37,504 nt of DNA from Methanoregula sp. (GCA_026394595.1 JAPKXX010000102.1:1-37504); one strand, 5' to 3'. Positions 1 to 8,854 are shown, numbered from the stretch's first letter. A program made the numbers and translations. The notes: generated by a model from the sequence alone, not told the origin.

Positions 1-212
1 TGATACTGCGGTTTTTGTTGTGCGATAAACGCAAAGGCATCCTCAAAATCGAATTTTTTATACCGGACACCCGCAGTATTCACCCGTTCGCCGTTGCTGT
101 CCGGTACATAACGGAGTACGCACCCGACGTTTTCTTTGTTGTCATATGAAGATACGGCATAGATCCAGCCATCCGCATCGACGATAAAATCCCTCAGTCG
201 TATCGGTTCCAT
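1..212 (-). CDS. Nucleotidyltransferase-like conserved protein, N-terminal part (3' end outside the window)
   Basis: Reading the minus strand from an ATG at 212 gives about 70 residues beginning MEPIRLRDFIVDADGWIYAV, open to the window edge. A clear Shine-Dalgarno stretch (GGGGAGG) lies about five bases upstream, which decides the start. From memory the N-terminus resembles a conserved methanogen family annotated as a nucleotidyltransferase or DNA polymerase beta-like protein, but the catalytic part is outside the window, so the function is only a family-level suggestion. It lies 10 bases downstream of the threonylcarbamoyl-AMP synthase gene on the same strand and probably shares its transcript. 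Confidence 0.65.
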   Translation of the reverse strand, partial: MEPIRLRDFIVDADGWIYAVSSYDNKENVGCVLRYVPDSNGERVNTAGVRYKKFDFEDAFAFIAQQKPQY

Positions 213-222
213 GCATCCTCCC

Positions 223-795
223 CTAAAGAGAGAGAAGGAACTGTTCGATCCGGTCAGCCTGGACGCCCCGGCGCAGGACCTTCCGGTTTACAAGGTCGAC
301 GACCGTACTCGGTGTACCGGGGAGCCGCCCGCCATCGATCAACAGGTTCCGGGGCACAGTACACTCGTCAGGTGTTGCAGGGTCTTTTGCGCCATGGAGG
401 TTTGCACTCGTTGCGGTAATCGGTGCATCAAAACCCTCGATTAAGCGCAGTGCAACTTCGTGGGCGGGGATCCGCACGCCAATCATGCCAGTACCACCGG
501 TAAGCATCTCGGGTAGGGAGTGTTTTGCCCTGAGCACTACCGTGACCGGACCGGGAAGGAACGTCTGGATAAACTCCTGCAGGGAGGAATCGATGAACGC
601 GACCGCAGCAAGCATCTCAAAACTGCTCACCGCGATCGAGATCGGTTGACCGAGGGGTCGCTTCTTTGCCTCGTACACTTTCAGGATTGCATTCTCAGAA
701 AATGCATCAGCTCCAAGACCATACACCGTTTCCGTGGGATAAATAACAATTCCGTCATGCATCAACACCGAAACGGCATTGTCGATACTATCCAT
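223..795 (-). CDS. sua5: Threonylcarbamoyl-AMP synthase (Sua5/YrdC family)
   Basis: This enzyme makes threonylcarbamoyl-AMP from threonine, bicarbonate and ATP for the t6A37 modification of ANN-decoding tRNAs, in the cytoplasm. The 190 residues form a single YrdC domain: PTETVYGLG at residues 20-28, the KxRP motif at 44-47, LPGPVTVVL at 80-88, the TSAN segment near 129-132 and STVVDL at 163-168. The C-terminal Sua5 domain of longer homologues is absent, so this is the short YrdC-type form. The start codon follows directly on the TGA of the upstream ACT-domain gene (TGAATG, no gap), so translation is probably coupled. Confidence 0.93.
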   Translation of the reverse strand: MDSIDNAVSVLMHDGIVIYPTETVYGLGADAFSENAILKVYEAKKRPLGQPISIAVSSFEMLAAVAFIDSSLQEFIQTFLPGPVTVVLRAKHSLPEMLTGGTGMIGVRIPAHEVALRLIEGFDAPITATSANLHGAKDPATPDECTVPRNLLIDGGRLPGTPSTVVDLVNRKVLRRGVQADRIEQFLLSL

Positions 796-1479
796 TCAGA
801 ACTCTCGCCCGCGGACACGGTGGATATCAAAAACCGCTTTGCTGCTCACATGCATGACCGCAAAAACTCCCGCCTGGATCGGGTCGGTCACGACAAGGTC
901 GGCATGATCGGGAACGCTGCCCGCCATCCTGAGCGCGATCACGGGGATCCCTGCCTCCCTCACCCGGTCCACCGCCCGTGAGATCTCACCGCCCATGAGG
1001 GACCCGGCCAGCACAAGGATCGACGCCCGCGGCAGCCGGGCAACCGCATCAACAGCGAGGGCGAGTGTCCGCTCTCCGACCAGCGGGATCGTATCCACCG
1101 AGATCCGCTCACCTCTGATGTTGTGCCGGTCCGCCTCGTTCACCGCACCGAGCGCCACCTGAGCCACCTGTGCACCACCCCCGATGATAATCACCCGCGA
1201 GCCGAAGATGTTCCCAAATGGCTGGTAGGTTTTTAACTCGTGAACCGAGGGGATACTGTTTAAGTCGGCGATCATCTGGCTATAGTCATCAGCGGGGGAT
1301 GGTTCGTATTCAAAATAGAGCTCCGCCATTCCGGCAAAAGGACCGGAATCGAACGTTTCCTGGCTGATCATGACGATATTTGCTTCATGAGCGGCAACCA
1401 CTGTCGCAATATCACGAAGGACGCCACGGCGGTTTTCAGCAATGATCCGTATGGCACAGCGTTCTGGTTCTGTCTCCAT
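796..1479 (-). CDS. ACT domain protein with C-terminal DUF5612-like domain
   Basis: The protein has 227 residues. The N-terminal part (about 8-75) reads as an ACT domain, with the typical NRRGVLRDIATVVAAHEANI segment at 16-35, a fold that usually senses an amino acid or other small ligand. The remaining 150 residues contain VIIIGGGAQVAQVALGAV and alternating helix/strand segments like the domain called DUF5612 in methanogens. I know of no demonstrated reaction. It is the first gene of a minus-strand group with sua5 and the partial gene at 1-212, and its start lies only five bases from the tRNA-Gly gene on the same strand, so it may be transcribed through from the tRNA promoter. Confidence 0.8.
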   Translation of the reverse strand: METEPERCAIRIIAENRRGVLRDIATVVAAHEANIVMISQETFDSGPFAGMAELYFEYEPSPADDYSQMIADLNSIPSVHELKTYQPFGNIFGSRVIIIGGGAQVAQVALGAVNEADRHNIRGERISVDTIPLVGERTLALAVDAVARLPRASILVLAGSLMGGEISRAVDRVREAGIPVIALRMAGSVPDHADLVVTDPIQAGVFAVMHVSSKAVFDIHRVRGREF

Positions 1480-1484
1480 GGAAT

Positions 1485-1554
1485 GCGATAGCCGGGGATC
1501 GAACCCGGGTTAGAAGCTTGGGAAGCTCCTGTCCTGCCGCTAGACTACTATCGC
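1485..1554 (-). tRNA. tRNA-Gly (anticodon CCC)
   Basis: The 70-nt minus-strand sequence folds as a cloverleaf: acceptor stem GCGATAG/CTATCGC, anticodon stem GGAGC/GCTTC with loop TTCCCAA (anticodon CCC), and T arm CCGGG-TTCGATC-CCCGG. There is no encoded CCA and no intron. AT-rich sequence at 1570-1598, including a TTTTATC motif on the minus strand, is the likely promoter. Confidence 0.95.
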
Positions 1555-1707
1555 GTCTGAATTCTGACTAACATATTACGTGAGTTTGAAGATAAAAGTA
1601 TCCCGATACAATAGGTCCACCTCAGGTATTATTATGAAAGCAGGTTGATTACATAGTAAAGCAAACACCGCCGTTCGTGCTTCTATAGTACAGGTGGGGG
1701 AGGAGCA

Positions 1708-1761
1708 ATGAGGTCATTCCTTCCTGCCGGCACGGAGTCTCCGGATGAGACGAGGAGGTAG
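1708..1761 (+). CDS. Possible 17-residue leader ORF upstream of the surface-protein gene
   Basis: An ATG at 1708 stands five bases behind a very strong Shine-Dalgarno run (GGGGGAGGAG) and opens a 17-codon frame, MRSFLPAGTESPDETRR, closed by TAG. It ends 35 bases before the ATG of the secreted protein at 1797. There is no sequence family to compare with. It could be a translated leader that affects the downstream gene, or a chance ORF behind a purine-rich stretch. Confidence 0.25.
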   Translation: MRSFLPAGTESPDETRR

Positions 1762-1796
1762 AACGGTAAAAATCTCAGGTTTAGGAGTCAGAACTG

Positions 1797-2756
1797 ATGA
1801 AGATACAATTCAGGATCCTTGGGCTGGTATGTATTACCTGCGCCCTCCTTCTGGTACAACCCCTGCAGGCACAGGTCACAGGTGAGCAGAATATTATCTA
1901 CCAGAATTCATTTACCACAAATCCCGGCTGGCAGACAAATAATCCCTCAAGCGACTACTGGGACCCAAACAAAGCCATGTACCACTATAGCATCGAACCA
2001 AGCACGGGCAATTACGCGTACGTAACGGTGGATTACGACCGCGGTCCGTTTACCCTCGAATATGATCTCCTGCCTGAAAAGACCGATGAGGCAGCCACGT
2101 TCCGGTTGGGGTTTGGGAGCAAGGAGATGGACCGGAGCAAAAACACCATTGTGTTGTCTGAATTCACCAATGGAAAGAACGGAAAACTGATGTACCTCCG
2201 CGTCATTACTCCGGGTAGCAAACTTGTATCAGTGGCATCCGGGCAGGGTGAGGGGGATATGCCATGCTATGGGGGATACAAGGATGGAAAACCGGATTGT
2301 GGCCCGACGGTCAGGTTTGAGGATAACAAGACCTATCATGTTGCCCTGAAATACGACCAGGCACAAAAGCAGGTCTCCATGGCTGTGAGCGAGAAGAATA
2401 CGGGCAGGCAAATCTGGAGTTATTACGTTAATACATGGGAGGATCTCGCCGGAATGAACCGGATCTTTTTGGGTTCGGTTGGTGATTATGGCATGATGGG
2501 CAGATATGCTTCGGGGTATATTGATAACGTCAAGCTCTATACGGAATCAACCGTAACAGCCACACCTACTGTGGTCACCTCTCTGCAAACCACAGTACCG
2601 GTCACGTATACGACCCGCCCGACTCCCAGACCAACCACGATGCTCCCTTCACCCACACCAACACCCACATCGCCTCCTTCGCCCCTTTTACCCCTTGCGG
2701 CACTCGGAGTCGCCGGTGCCGTTTTCTGTTTCAAAAAAATACGCCCGAGACTGTAA
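1797..2756 (+). CDS. Secreted, C-terminally anchored protein with concanavalin-like domain
   Basis: The 319 residues start with a signal peptide (charged start, hydrophobic core to about residue 20, likely cleavage after LQA at 25). A globular region at 30-250 looks like a concanavalin/laminin-G-type beta sandwich: aromatic- and glycine-rich, with FTLEYDLLP and a GYIDNVKLY ending typical of such lectin-like domains. A Thr/Pro-rich stalk at 255-295 (PTPRPTT, PTPTPTSPPSP) and a C-terminal membrane helix followed by KKIRPR anchor it outside the cell. It probably binds a carbohydrate or surface ligand; this is inferred from the fold pattern only. A GGAG lies 12 bases upstream of the ATG. It is convergent with the surface-protein gene ending at 2832. 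Confidence 0.75.
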   Translation: MKIQFRILGLVCITCALLLVQPLQAQVTGEQNIIYQNSFTTNPGWQTNNPSSDYWDPNKAMYHYSIEPSTGNYAYVTVDYDRGPFTLEYDLLPEKTDEAATFRLGFGSKEMDRSKNTIVLSEFTNGKNGKLMYLRVITPGSKLVSVASGQGEGDMPCYGGYKDGKPDCGPTVRFEDNKTYHVALKYDQAQKQVSMAVSEKNTGRQIWSYYVNTWEDLAGMNRIFLGSVGDYGMMGRYASGYIDNVKLYTESTVTATPTVVTSLQTTVPVTYTTRPTPRPTTMLPSPTPTPTSPPSPLLPLAALGVAGAVFCFKKIRPRL

Positions 2757-2782
2757 GTGGGGCGTACTCTTTTTTTTAAATA

Positions 2783-2807
2783 ATACAGTGTTGACTGTAT
2801 GTTTTTT
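2783..2807. terminator. Stem-loop terminator between convergent surface-protein genes
   Basis: A perfect 7-bp stem, ATACAGT/ACTGTAT with loop GTTG, is followed on the plus strand by GTTTTTT. On the minus-strand side there is an A-run (TTTAAA preceded by eight T on the plus strand, 2769-2776). It sits exactly between the stops of the two convergent genes and could serve both. Confidence 0.6.
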
Positions 2808-2831
2808 AAGGCTATTCCCCTCACCAAAATT

Positions 2832-5207
2832 TTATCCATATTTTCGGAACAATGCCGGGTTTTGTCTCCGAATCCACCAGCGTCGTATAAGCAGGGCAAC
2901 TCCGATAAGAATGATGATTCCGACGACTCCGATAATCATAACCGGGAACCCGAATGAGGGTTGGATCGCCGGTTGTGCCGGAGGTGCTGCCGTTGTCTGT
3001 GTGGCTATGGGCGTGTGTGCCACGGTAGATACCACGGGTGCTGTAGTAGCCTGGACCATATCGCTGAGGGTCTGGTTATTTGGAGTCTGCTCCTGCACCG
3101 CTCCGGCTGGATCGATCTCTCCGGTGATCGCAAACCGCGAGAAGACGGGGCTCACTGCCGTGTAATACGCTTGTCCGTTCTCTATTTTCACCAGCGTTGT
3201 GGGCAGTGCATTCCATGTTTTTCCCGCTTGATGGTTCATGATGATATCCTGCGGAGTGAGGTGGTGCTCTTCCAGCCACGAGACCGGCACCGTGAACGAG
3301 ATGACCGCATTGTCAATGGTGGTGTATCGCGCCGGTGTGATATCCATATACTCGTACACGTTACCGACCGGTGGCGCATTGTCCTGCCCCGGCCCGGAGA
3401 CCACGGTACCGGTTACGATGAGATCGGAGATCCCGGTGCCGGTAACCGCAACCTGCGTGACGGCAGAATTACCGCCAACATTTACTTCGCTGGTACTGGA
3501 TGCTTCCTCTGCCGGGGCAAGCATCGCAAGCGATGCCGGGGCGGATGCCGGGGCGGATGCCGGGCTGGAGCCGTCGCTACCACCGTTGTCTGGTGGAGGA
3601 GCCGGGGCCGGCATAGCGTTGGTGACTGCCTGGTCGGTGAAGCTTTCAAGCACGCCGGTGTCTGCGGCGGTTACGGTGCCTTTCGTGTAGCTGACCGTAA
3701 CAGTATTACCGTACGCGATGGCTGTGCCGGACGTTGTCAGGTCGATCTTGGTGGGGTCAGAATTGAGAGCGGCCGCACTGAACGTCTTGCCTCCTGCAGC
3801 ACCGATCTTGTACGTGAACTGAGCTTCTTTGCCGGAAGGGTTAGCCATCGCCTTGTTAAAGGTGATGGTGATGACGGTACCGGCTGCGTTGGTCGTGGCT
3901 GATGCGAAGGTAGGGGCCGGCGTGATGTTCGTTACTGCAAACCCGCCGAGGAGCGACCCCTCCTGGTTGTCCAGGTTGATGACCGTGACGTTCCAGGCTC
4001 CGACCGTCTTGCCGGTCAGATCAAACGTACACGTGATCTTCGTGGCTGAGTCCACCGACACAATGGTCGCCGTGATGTTGGATTCACCGGTCTTCGTCAG
4101 GTTGACGGTCGGTGTCCCGTAGAACCCGGTTCCCGCAAGGTTCGTGATGCTGATCGTTGTCGTGTTCTGACCGGAACTCGGCGTGATGCCGGTGACGGTC
4201 GGAGCTGCGTTGGTGACGGTGAACCGGTTGTTTCGTGTCACGGTCTTCCCATCGGTATTGGTATACCGGGCGGTGTACAATCCGGTAGTTGCTCCTGCGG
4301 GAATATCTATGGTGAATATGACCTGCGTGGGGGAGACCACGTTGACGTTGTAGGCAGTAATTGTCGTCGGGCTACGGTTCAACACAACCGACATGCCGGG
4401 CTGTAACTCAGTTCCCGGGGCGGTGATAGTGAGACCTGTTGTGCCCTGGGCCGTGGTATTTGGCGAGAAGAATGCCGGGTTGGGTGGAATTGTCGGTGCC
4501 GGGCTGCTTAGCGTGAAATAGGTTGCCCGCATCCCTTCTTTCATATCAGGGTTGGTCACCACGATGTTATACCCGTTTGTCGGGCTCTCATCCTTCCCGA
4601 GCAGGTCGAAGGTACAGTACAGTCTCGTAGCGGATACACACGTGCAGGAGGTGGAGAAGATATCCACGAAGCCGGTCCCGTTGAACCGTGCCGTTGCACC
4701 GCTCACGAAGTTTGTTCCCGTAATGTTTTCAACCACGACCCAGCCACGGTAACCGGTCCGGTTTGTTATGCCGGTGACAGTCGGCGCCAGTGCGGCGGAG
4801 GCTGGTGGCAGCAGGACGGAGAGTGCCAGGAGGAAAATGAGTGCAAACAACACCACCCGCCGCACTGCCGGTGGTCTGGTGGCATGGAAACCGGCCCGTT
4901 TTTTCAGGGCGCTTCCCGCACCATATCTGTGTCCGGGGACCGGCTTGTTATCAGGAAAGATCACGGTTGTGCTGAGATTGCCGCCAGCCAAATGCTGATC
5001 ATTCTGATCAAGGTAAATGGGGGTAATATCGTACTGATCAGAACGTATCAGGATCGGGTTGGGTAATGTTGGGATATGGCTGCCGGAAAGAGGGGATGTA
5101 ACGTCAGGTATTTCCCATTTTTTAATAATGGCAGCTGTCATCCCCCCCGCTCCCGGCAATGCAATAGGTACGTTGTCAATAAAAATGTAAAAACTTTGTG
5201 AATACAA
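2832..5207 (-). CDS. Large surface protein with TIG repeats and PGF-pre-PGF domain
   Basis: This is an extracellular protein, probably part of the cell envelope. After a signal sequence ([20 protein letters not shown], cleaved near ASA at 137-139) come several IPT/TIG-type immunoglobulin-like units (from [12 protein letters not shown] and again [12 protein letters not shown]), a SwmB-like beta domain (ITITFNKAM), a Ser/Ala/Pro linker, a PGF-pre-PGF-type domain ([11 protein letters not shown]...) and a C-terminal membrane helix followed by RRWWIRR. The longest frame places about 113 residues before the signal peptide, which is unlikely. An in-frame GTG at 4865 starts immediately at RRVVLF and is my preferred start (677 residues); an ATG at 5141 behind a G-rich run is another option. 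The linker is encoded by short GGGGCGGATGCC repeats at about 3530-3565. Confidence 0.8.
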   Translation of the reverse strand: MYSQSFYIFIDNVPIALPGAGGMTAAIIKKWEIPDVTSPLSGSHIPTLPNPILIRSDQYDITPIYLDQNDQHLAGGNLSTTVIFPDNKPVPGHRYGAGSALKKRAGFHATRPPAVRRVVLFALIFLLALSVLLPPASAALAPTVTGITNRTGYRGWVVVENITGTNFVSGATARFNGTGFVDIFSTSCTCVSATRLYCTFDLLGKDESPTNGYNIVVTNPDMKEGMRATYFTLSSPAPTIPPNPAFFSPNTTAQGTTGLTITAPGTELQPGMSVVLNRSPTTITAYNVNVVSPTQVIFTIDIPAGATTGLYTARYTNTDGKTVTRNNRFTVTNAAPTVTGITPSSGQNTTTISITNLAGTGFYGTPTVNLTKTGESNITATIVSVDSATKITCTFDLTGKTVGAWNVTVINLDNQEGSLLGGFAVTNITPAPTFASATTNAAGTVITITFNKAMANPSGKEAQFTYKIGAAGGKTFSAAALNSDPTKIDLTTSGTAIAYGNTVTVSYTKGTVTAADTGVLESFTDQAVTNAMPAPAPPPDNGGSDGSSPASAPASAPASLAMLAPAEEASSTSEVNVGGNSAVTQVAVTGTGISDLIVTGTVVSGPGQDNAPPVGNVYEYMDITPARYTTIDNAVISFTVPVSWLEEHHLTPQDIIMNHQAGKTWNALPTTLVKIENGQAYYTAVSPVFSRFAITGEIDPAGAVQEQTPNNQTLSDMVQATTAPVVSTVAHTPIATQTTAAPPAQPAIQPSFGFPVMIIGVVGIIILIGVALLIRRWWIRRQNPALFRKYG

Positions 5208-5750
5208 ATCTGTACAGGAATGGCAATCGGGTCATCCTGGAGACCAGCGGCATTCCTATCCTGGATGAGCAGTGCAGGCTCACGGGTTATCGTGGTGTGA
5301 ACAGGGACATCACCGAACGCAAAGCATTTGAGAAACGCCTGATGCAGTTTAACGAGGAACTGGAAAAAGGAATTGCGGAACACACGGAACAGCTGAATAC
5401 ATCGCTCAAAGAAAAAGAGGTGCTCCTCCGCGAGGTCCATCACCGGGTCAAAAATAATCTCCAGATCGTGGCAAGTCTTCTCAACCTCCAGTCACGCTAC
5501 ATAAAAGATGAACATGTGCTGAATACGATCCGTGAGAGCCAGAACCGGGTGAAGGCGATGGCCCTTGTCCACGAGAAACTGTACTGGTCAGAGAATATAT
5601 GAGAAATTGCTTTGGAGAATTATGTGAAGTTCCTGACTGACAACCTCTTCCGTTACTATGGGGCGAACCCCCAGACGATCATGCTCACCATCAACATCAG
5701 GAATGTGAAGGTGGACATCAACAGGGCAATTCTCCTCGGTCTCATTACCG
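5183..5750 (+). pseudogene. Relic of a PAS/HisKA_2-type sensor histidine kinase
   Basis: Frame 2 encodes the end of a PAS domain ([19 protein letters not shown]), a coiled linker and the H-box of a HisKA_2-type kinase ([19 protein letters not shown]). An in-frame TGA at 5600-5602 interrupts it, and the same frame then continues with family-like sequence (EIALENYVKFLTDNLFRYYG ... VDINRAILLGLI). The TGA is one substitution away from a Ser codon. Just after LGLIT, where the ATPase N-box should begin, homology stops and the sequence joins a different gene relic. The N-terminal sensor part and the catalytic domain are both missing, so this is not a functional kinase. Confidence 0.8.
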
Positions 5751-6294
5751 GGAACCATCAGAAACACCATCAGCACGAATGTGAGTGCATATATTGCTGA
5801 TCAGTTCCAGACGGCTTTTTCTCAGAGTAATCTTTCGCTGGAGAAAGTTGCCTATACCATGGACGTGGGTCGGATCAACTTTCCCAGAACAGGTGCAGCG
5901 AACGTGACCTTCACCATACCGGTATCGTGGGTGGACCAGTACGGCGGAAAAGACGCAGTGCGGATCGTCCGATTCAGTGACGAGACCGGTATCCCCAAGC
6001 TCTTTAGCACGGTCTATTCTGGTCTTGATCAGAGAGGTAACATGGTCTTCCGTGGCGATTCCCCGAACGGTTTCGTCGATTTTCGGCATGCTGACCGCCA
6101 AAGCGACTGCTGAAAAACAGCAGGAACAACCGAATGCAACGATCCAGCCTCTCAAGAAACCCGCGATTGTTACGGATGTTGGGATGTTTGCGTGGCTGCT
6201 GAGGATCCTGCAGCAAAACCCGGTGATGATCATTTTCGCGGTTGCCATCCTCGCAATGGTGGCATACTTCGGCTGGTGGAAACGGAAATACTAA
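5751..6294 (+). pseudogene. Relic of the C-terminal part of a PGF-pre-PGF surface protein
   Basis: In frame 3 the sequence NVSAYIADQFQTAFSQSNL leads into VTFTIPVSWVDQYGGKDAVR, which matches the PGF-pre-PGF-type domain of the intact gene at 2832. Near 6075-6090 the frame shifts: the end of the domain moves to frame 1 and continues as a linker, a membrane helix (NPVMIIFAVAILAMVAYF) and GWWKRKY, the expected C-terminus. The start of the gene is absent; its 5' part was replaced by the kinase relic. It is a decayed paralogue of the neighbouring surface protein. Confidence 0.75.
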
Positions 6295-6797
6295 ATTCAG
6301 CTCTGTTGAAACGCACCTGAGTCACGGACTCAGGTAACCATGATGAATATCCGTGGTTTTTCATGGTAAATCCTCATTTTTATGTAACTATTCAGCCTGA
6401 AAATCGCCATCTTAATTAGTTTCAATAATTTTGGACAAACGCGATTCATCGAGAACGGCGGAGTGCAGGGCTGGGTCGAGTCTAATATCTAATGGTAAGA
6501 TACCAAGAACCCCGTTCTCCACGTCCTAGATTGTTCTCGATCTTCTCATCCTACACCGCATTCCGTGCCTCCAACCTCACACTTGCCATACATTTCGGAC
6601 AATGAACTTTCACGGGTCTTCGAGACCTGGCGAGCCTTGCAACTTGAATCCCCATGTATACCCATGATTGATGGCAATGATGGCAATCGGCTGGCAGTAT
6701 TGCCCGGTCTGCGGGCTGATGCTGCCGGATTGATGATTTTTGGATGGCCCCAAGATGTGGGATGATGGAGAAGGATGCAAAACAATTTGGGAACGAG
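6295..6797 (+). other. Gene-free stretch with two nested inverted repeats
   Basis: No convincing gene is present. Two inverted repeats lie just behind the relic: CCTGAGT(6316-6322)/ACTCAGG(6328-6334), and ACCATGA(6337-6343) pairing with TCATGGT about 17 bases on; they could be old terminators. A short frame at 6671 encodes a CPVCG motif and then stops at two TGA codons, with zinc-ribbon-like sequence continuing in frame. This may be the remains of a small zinc-ribbon gene, but the support is weak. One copy of a CCCCGTTCTC motif lies at 6510-6519. Confidence 0.4.
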
Positions 6798-8030
6798 ATG
6801 GAAAAAAAAAACCAAATTCAACTTGAACCAAAAGAATCGAAAAAGAAAGGATTGAAAAAAAAGTATCTTGTTATTTTCATATTTGCGTTGATTCTAGCAA
6901 CAATTGGTATCGGATATATCTTCTCTCGAAGTAACCTTTCCATTCAATCTAGCCCCTCTGGATCTGAAGTATATTTGGATTCTGAATTTAAAGGAACAAC
7001 TCCGTGCGTAATCCCTTTTGTGATTCCAGGAATCCATCAAATTGAATTTCGTCATGAAAAATACCCGCCTTGGAAAAAAACCATCACTCTTAGTTTAGGT
7101 CAAACGGAAAACATCAATGCAGATTTATCAGATAATCTAATTCCGAACGTAATTCTTGTATGTAAATCCAAACTTTCAACTGCGGATGCTACAGAAAAGG
7201 GGTTAGATTTGAAGGGCTGGTCAAGTGATTGTATCTATGCCCAAAATGAAGAGATCCAACTTTCGGGTATTGCAGTAAGACCACATCCAGAACAAAATCC
7301 GAATGTGCATTTATCTATTAAAAATATTGATCAAAATACTCTTTTTTCAACTAAGGAATATGATGTTAGGATAGACGAAGATTTCACTTACGGTAACACA
7401 ATATCAAGTAATGGATTCCCAAGTGGTAATTATCAAATAACCGCCACAATTCCATCCGGTCAAACTTCAATTGTAGATTTCACGATAGAAAGTCCAGCTG
7501 ACACAAATATTCGAATTCTAAAGCAACTTGTAGAAGACTATCATAAAACGCACACCTACAGTTTATCTGACATGTTTGTATGTGGCGATATGGCAACTGA
7601 TGTATGGAATATGGTAAAAACTCAAGGAATTAATGCGGTTATTTATGTAGGCAACGTTGACAAAGACATTACCACAATTCAAGAAGCAAATCATGTCTGG
7701 GTAATGGCTGAGACATCTCCCAATGAATGGCTTGCATTAGAGACCACAGGAGGATTTATCGCATGTAATAATCAACAGATCTGCTCTGTTAATAACCCTC
7801 GATATTACAATGGATGGAAATTTAATAACCCATTAGAATTGAAAGATGCATTAGACAAATTAAAACATCCTTGTTCTGATGGCTATATTCTTGGGAACGA
7901 TAATCTATGCCACCAATCTTGCGGTGGCAATACCTACTGTACTGGAAACAGTGTTTGTATAAATGGGCAATGCCGAGGATGCAGTCCTGGATACTACCTC
8001 GGAACAGATTTACGGTGTTACAAAGCATAG
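6798..8030 (+). CDS. Membrane-anchored PEGA, transglutaminase-like, Cys-rich protein
   Basis: Numbering from the ATG at 6798 (410 residues): a lysine-rich cytoplasmic tail, one membrane helix at about 23-42, and a PEGA domain at 47-111 (SSPSGSEVYLDSEFKGTTPC). A region follows at about 235-320 with the order Cys262 (FVCGDMA), His299 (NHVWVMAE) and Glu315 (WLALETTGG), which resembles a transglutaminase-like Cys-His-Asp/Glu triad. A C-terminal module with eight Cys from 359 to 407 looks EGF-like. The catalytic part would be outside the cell. Frame upstream of 6798 is open to 6744, but the ATG followed by the Lys-rich tail is more natural. The gene is clearly AT-richer than the core genes, which suggests transfer. 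Enzymatic activity is inferred only. Confidence 0.8.
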   Translation: MEKKNQIQLEPKESKKKGLKKKYLVIFIFALILATIGIGYIFSRSNLSIQSSPSGSEVYLDSEFKGTTPCVIPFVIPGIHQIEFRHEKYPPWKKTITLSLGQTENINADLSDNLIPNVILVCKSKLSTADATEKGLDLKGWSSDCIYAQNEEIQLSGIAVRPHPEQNPNVHLSIKNIDQNTLFSTKEYDVRIDEDFTYGNTISSNGFPSGNYQITATIPSGQTSIVDFTIESPADTNIRILKQLVEDYHKTHTYSLSDMFVCGDMATDVWNMVKTQGINAVIYVGNVDKDITTIQEANHVWVMAETSPNEWLALETTGGFIACNNQQICSVNNPRYYNGWKFNNPLELKDALDKLKHPCSDGYILGNDNLCHQSCGGNTYCTGNSVCINGQCRGCSPGYYLGTDLRCYKA

Positions 8031-8158
8031 GAGATTAAAAAAATCCATCCGTATCTCCCCACCATGCGTTTCTGTTGGCGTATCTCTGCGCTCATGGGAA
8101 AGTAATGCGGCAGGTGAAAAGAAGCCCGGATTTAATATCTGGAAGCTGAGTTAGTATC

Positions 8159-8374
8159 ATGCCATACGAGCCGTGCCCCATTGCAACCGTAAAGGAAATC
8201 CTATTTTATCCCCGGAACATGGCGATTACTTTTTGCAGCGGGATCGGATTGGGTCTATTACTCGAAGGTGTGTTGGAGGTCTTCGCACAATCACAATACA
8301 TGCCCGTAGTGTTTGTTGGAGTTACCGCAATAGTGTGTATGGCACTTGTTTATTGGATGGAGAAGAGACGTTAA
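8159..8374 (+). CDS. Small two-helix membrane protein, unknown
   Basis: The 71 residues contain two predicted membrane helices (about residues 20-41 and 48-67) followed by WMEKRR, so both termini are likely cytoplasmic. I do not recognise a family. The ATG at 8159 has no strong Shine-Dalgarno. Composition and hydrophobicity look protein-like, but the gene stands alone in a decayed region. Either a small membrane protein or a remnant of a larger transporter. Confidence 0.5.
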   Translation: MPYEPCPIATVKEILFYPRNMAITFCSGIGLGLLLEGVLEVFAQSQYMPVVFVGVTAIVCMALVYWMEKRR

Positions 8375-8854
8375 GTCCCCGTTCTCCTTGATCACCGAAT
8401 CTCAATACTAGGTCGGCACGTGACTGTGCGTTGAAAACAAAGTATCTTTTGAGTGGAATACCCGTCGAAGTGTACTTTTCCCCATTAAACAACGTCTGTG
8501 CACGTTTTATGATGGCTCTATACCGTGAACGACGCGGTCAAGATCCCCGTTCTCGTTGTTATACCACTACAAATATCCCCTACCGGAATACGTCTACGCA
8601 AACTACATGCAGTACTGGGATTCAGTGCATCTATTGGAGAAAGAGATACCCACAGAAATCCCAAGAACAAATGGGTTTAAAATTGCGCAACCGAGACGGG
8701 CTTTCACCGGCGGGTTCTGTTGCATCTGCGGGACGTTTAAATACTCGATATTGAAGTGTTCTGACGATATCATTTTTATTAAGTCCCGTTAACGCAACAG
8801 CACCCACCCGGTAAGATTAATATATATATACAAGTGATGACAGAGTGTCAAACC
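8375..8854 (+). other. Stretch with possible frameshifted remnant of an unknown gene
   Basis: Frame 1 from 8431 (LLSGIPVEVYFSPLNNVCAR) and frame 3 from 8556 to 8792 (YHYKYPLPEYVYANYMQYWD ... CCICGTFKYS) each read as natural protein, but in different frames, with the change near 8545-8560. This could be one small gene broken by a frameshift. I recognise no family. Two copies of CCCCGTTCTC lie at 8377-8386 and 8545-8554. Confidence 0.25.
8817..8831 (+). promoter_or_regulatory. TATA element for the sensor-like membrane protein
   Basis: TTAATATATATATAC is a strong archaeal TATA-type sequence. A start about 25 bases downstream would fall near 8850, which favours translation from the ATG at 8855 on a nearly leaderless mRNA over the GTG at 8834 or ATG at 8837, which lie too close to the TATA element. 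Confidence 0.6.

Noticed and set aside
3525-3570. Short tandem repeat GGGGCGGATGCC, possibly a CRISPR-like or satellite repeat
   Set aside because: It is in frame and encodes an Ala/Ser/Pro linker in the surface protein; there are no spacers.
2961-3902. A 313-residue plus-strand frame opposite the large surface-protein gene
   Set aside because: It has no domain pattern and no ribosome-binding site, and is rich in Arg, Gly and Cys as expected for the antisense of a Thr/Ala/Gly-rich gene; the minus-strand frame has a signal peptide, TIG repeats and a C-terminal anchor.
5600-5602. In-frame TGA in the kinase fragment as a selenocysteine codon
   Set aside because: The position corresponds to an ordinary residue outside any redox motif, the gene is truncated on both sides, and no selenocysteine insertion element was noticed; a nonsense mutation is simpler.
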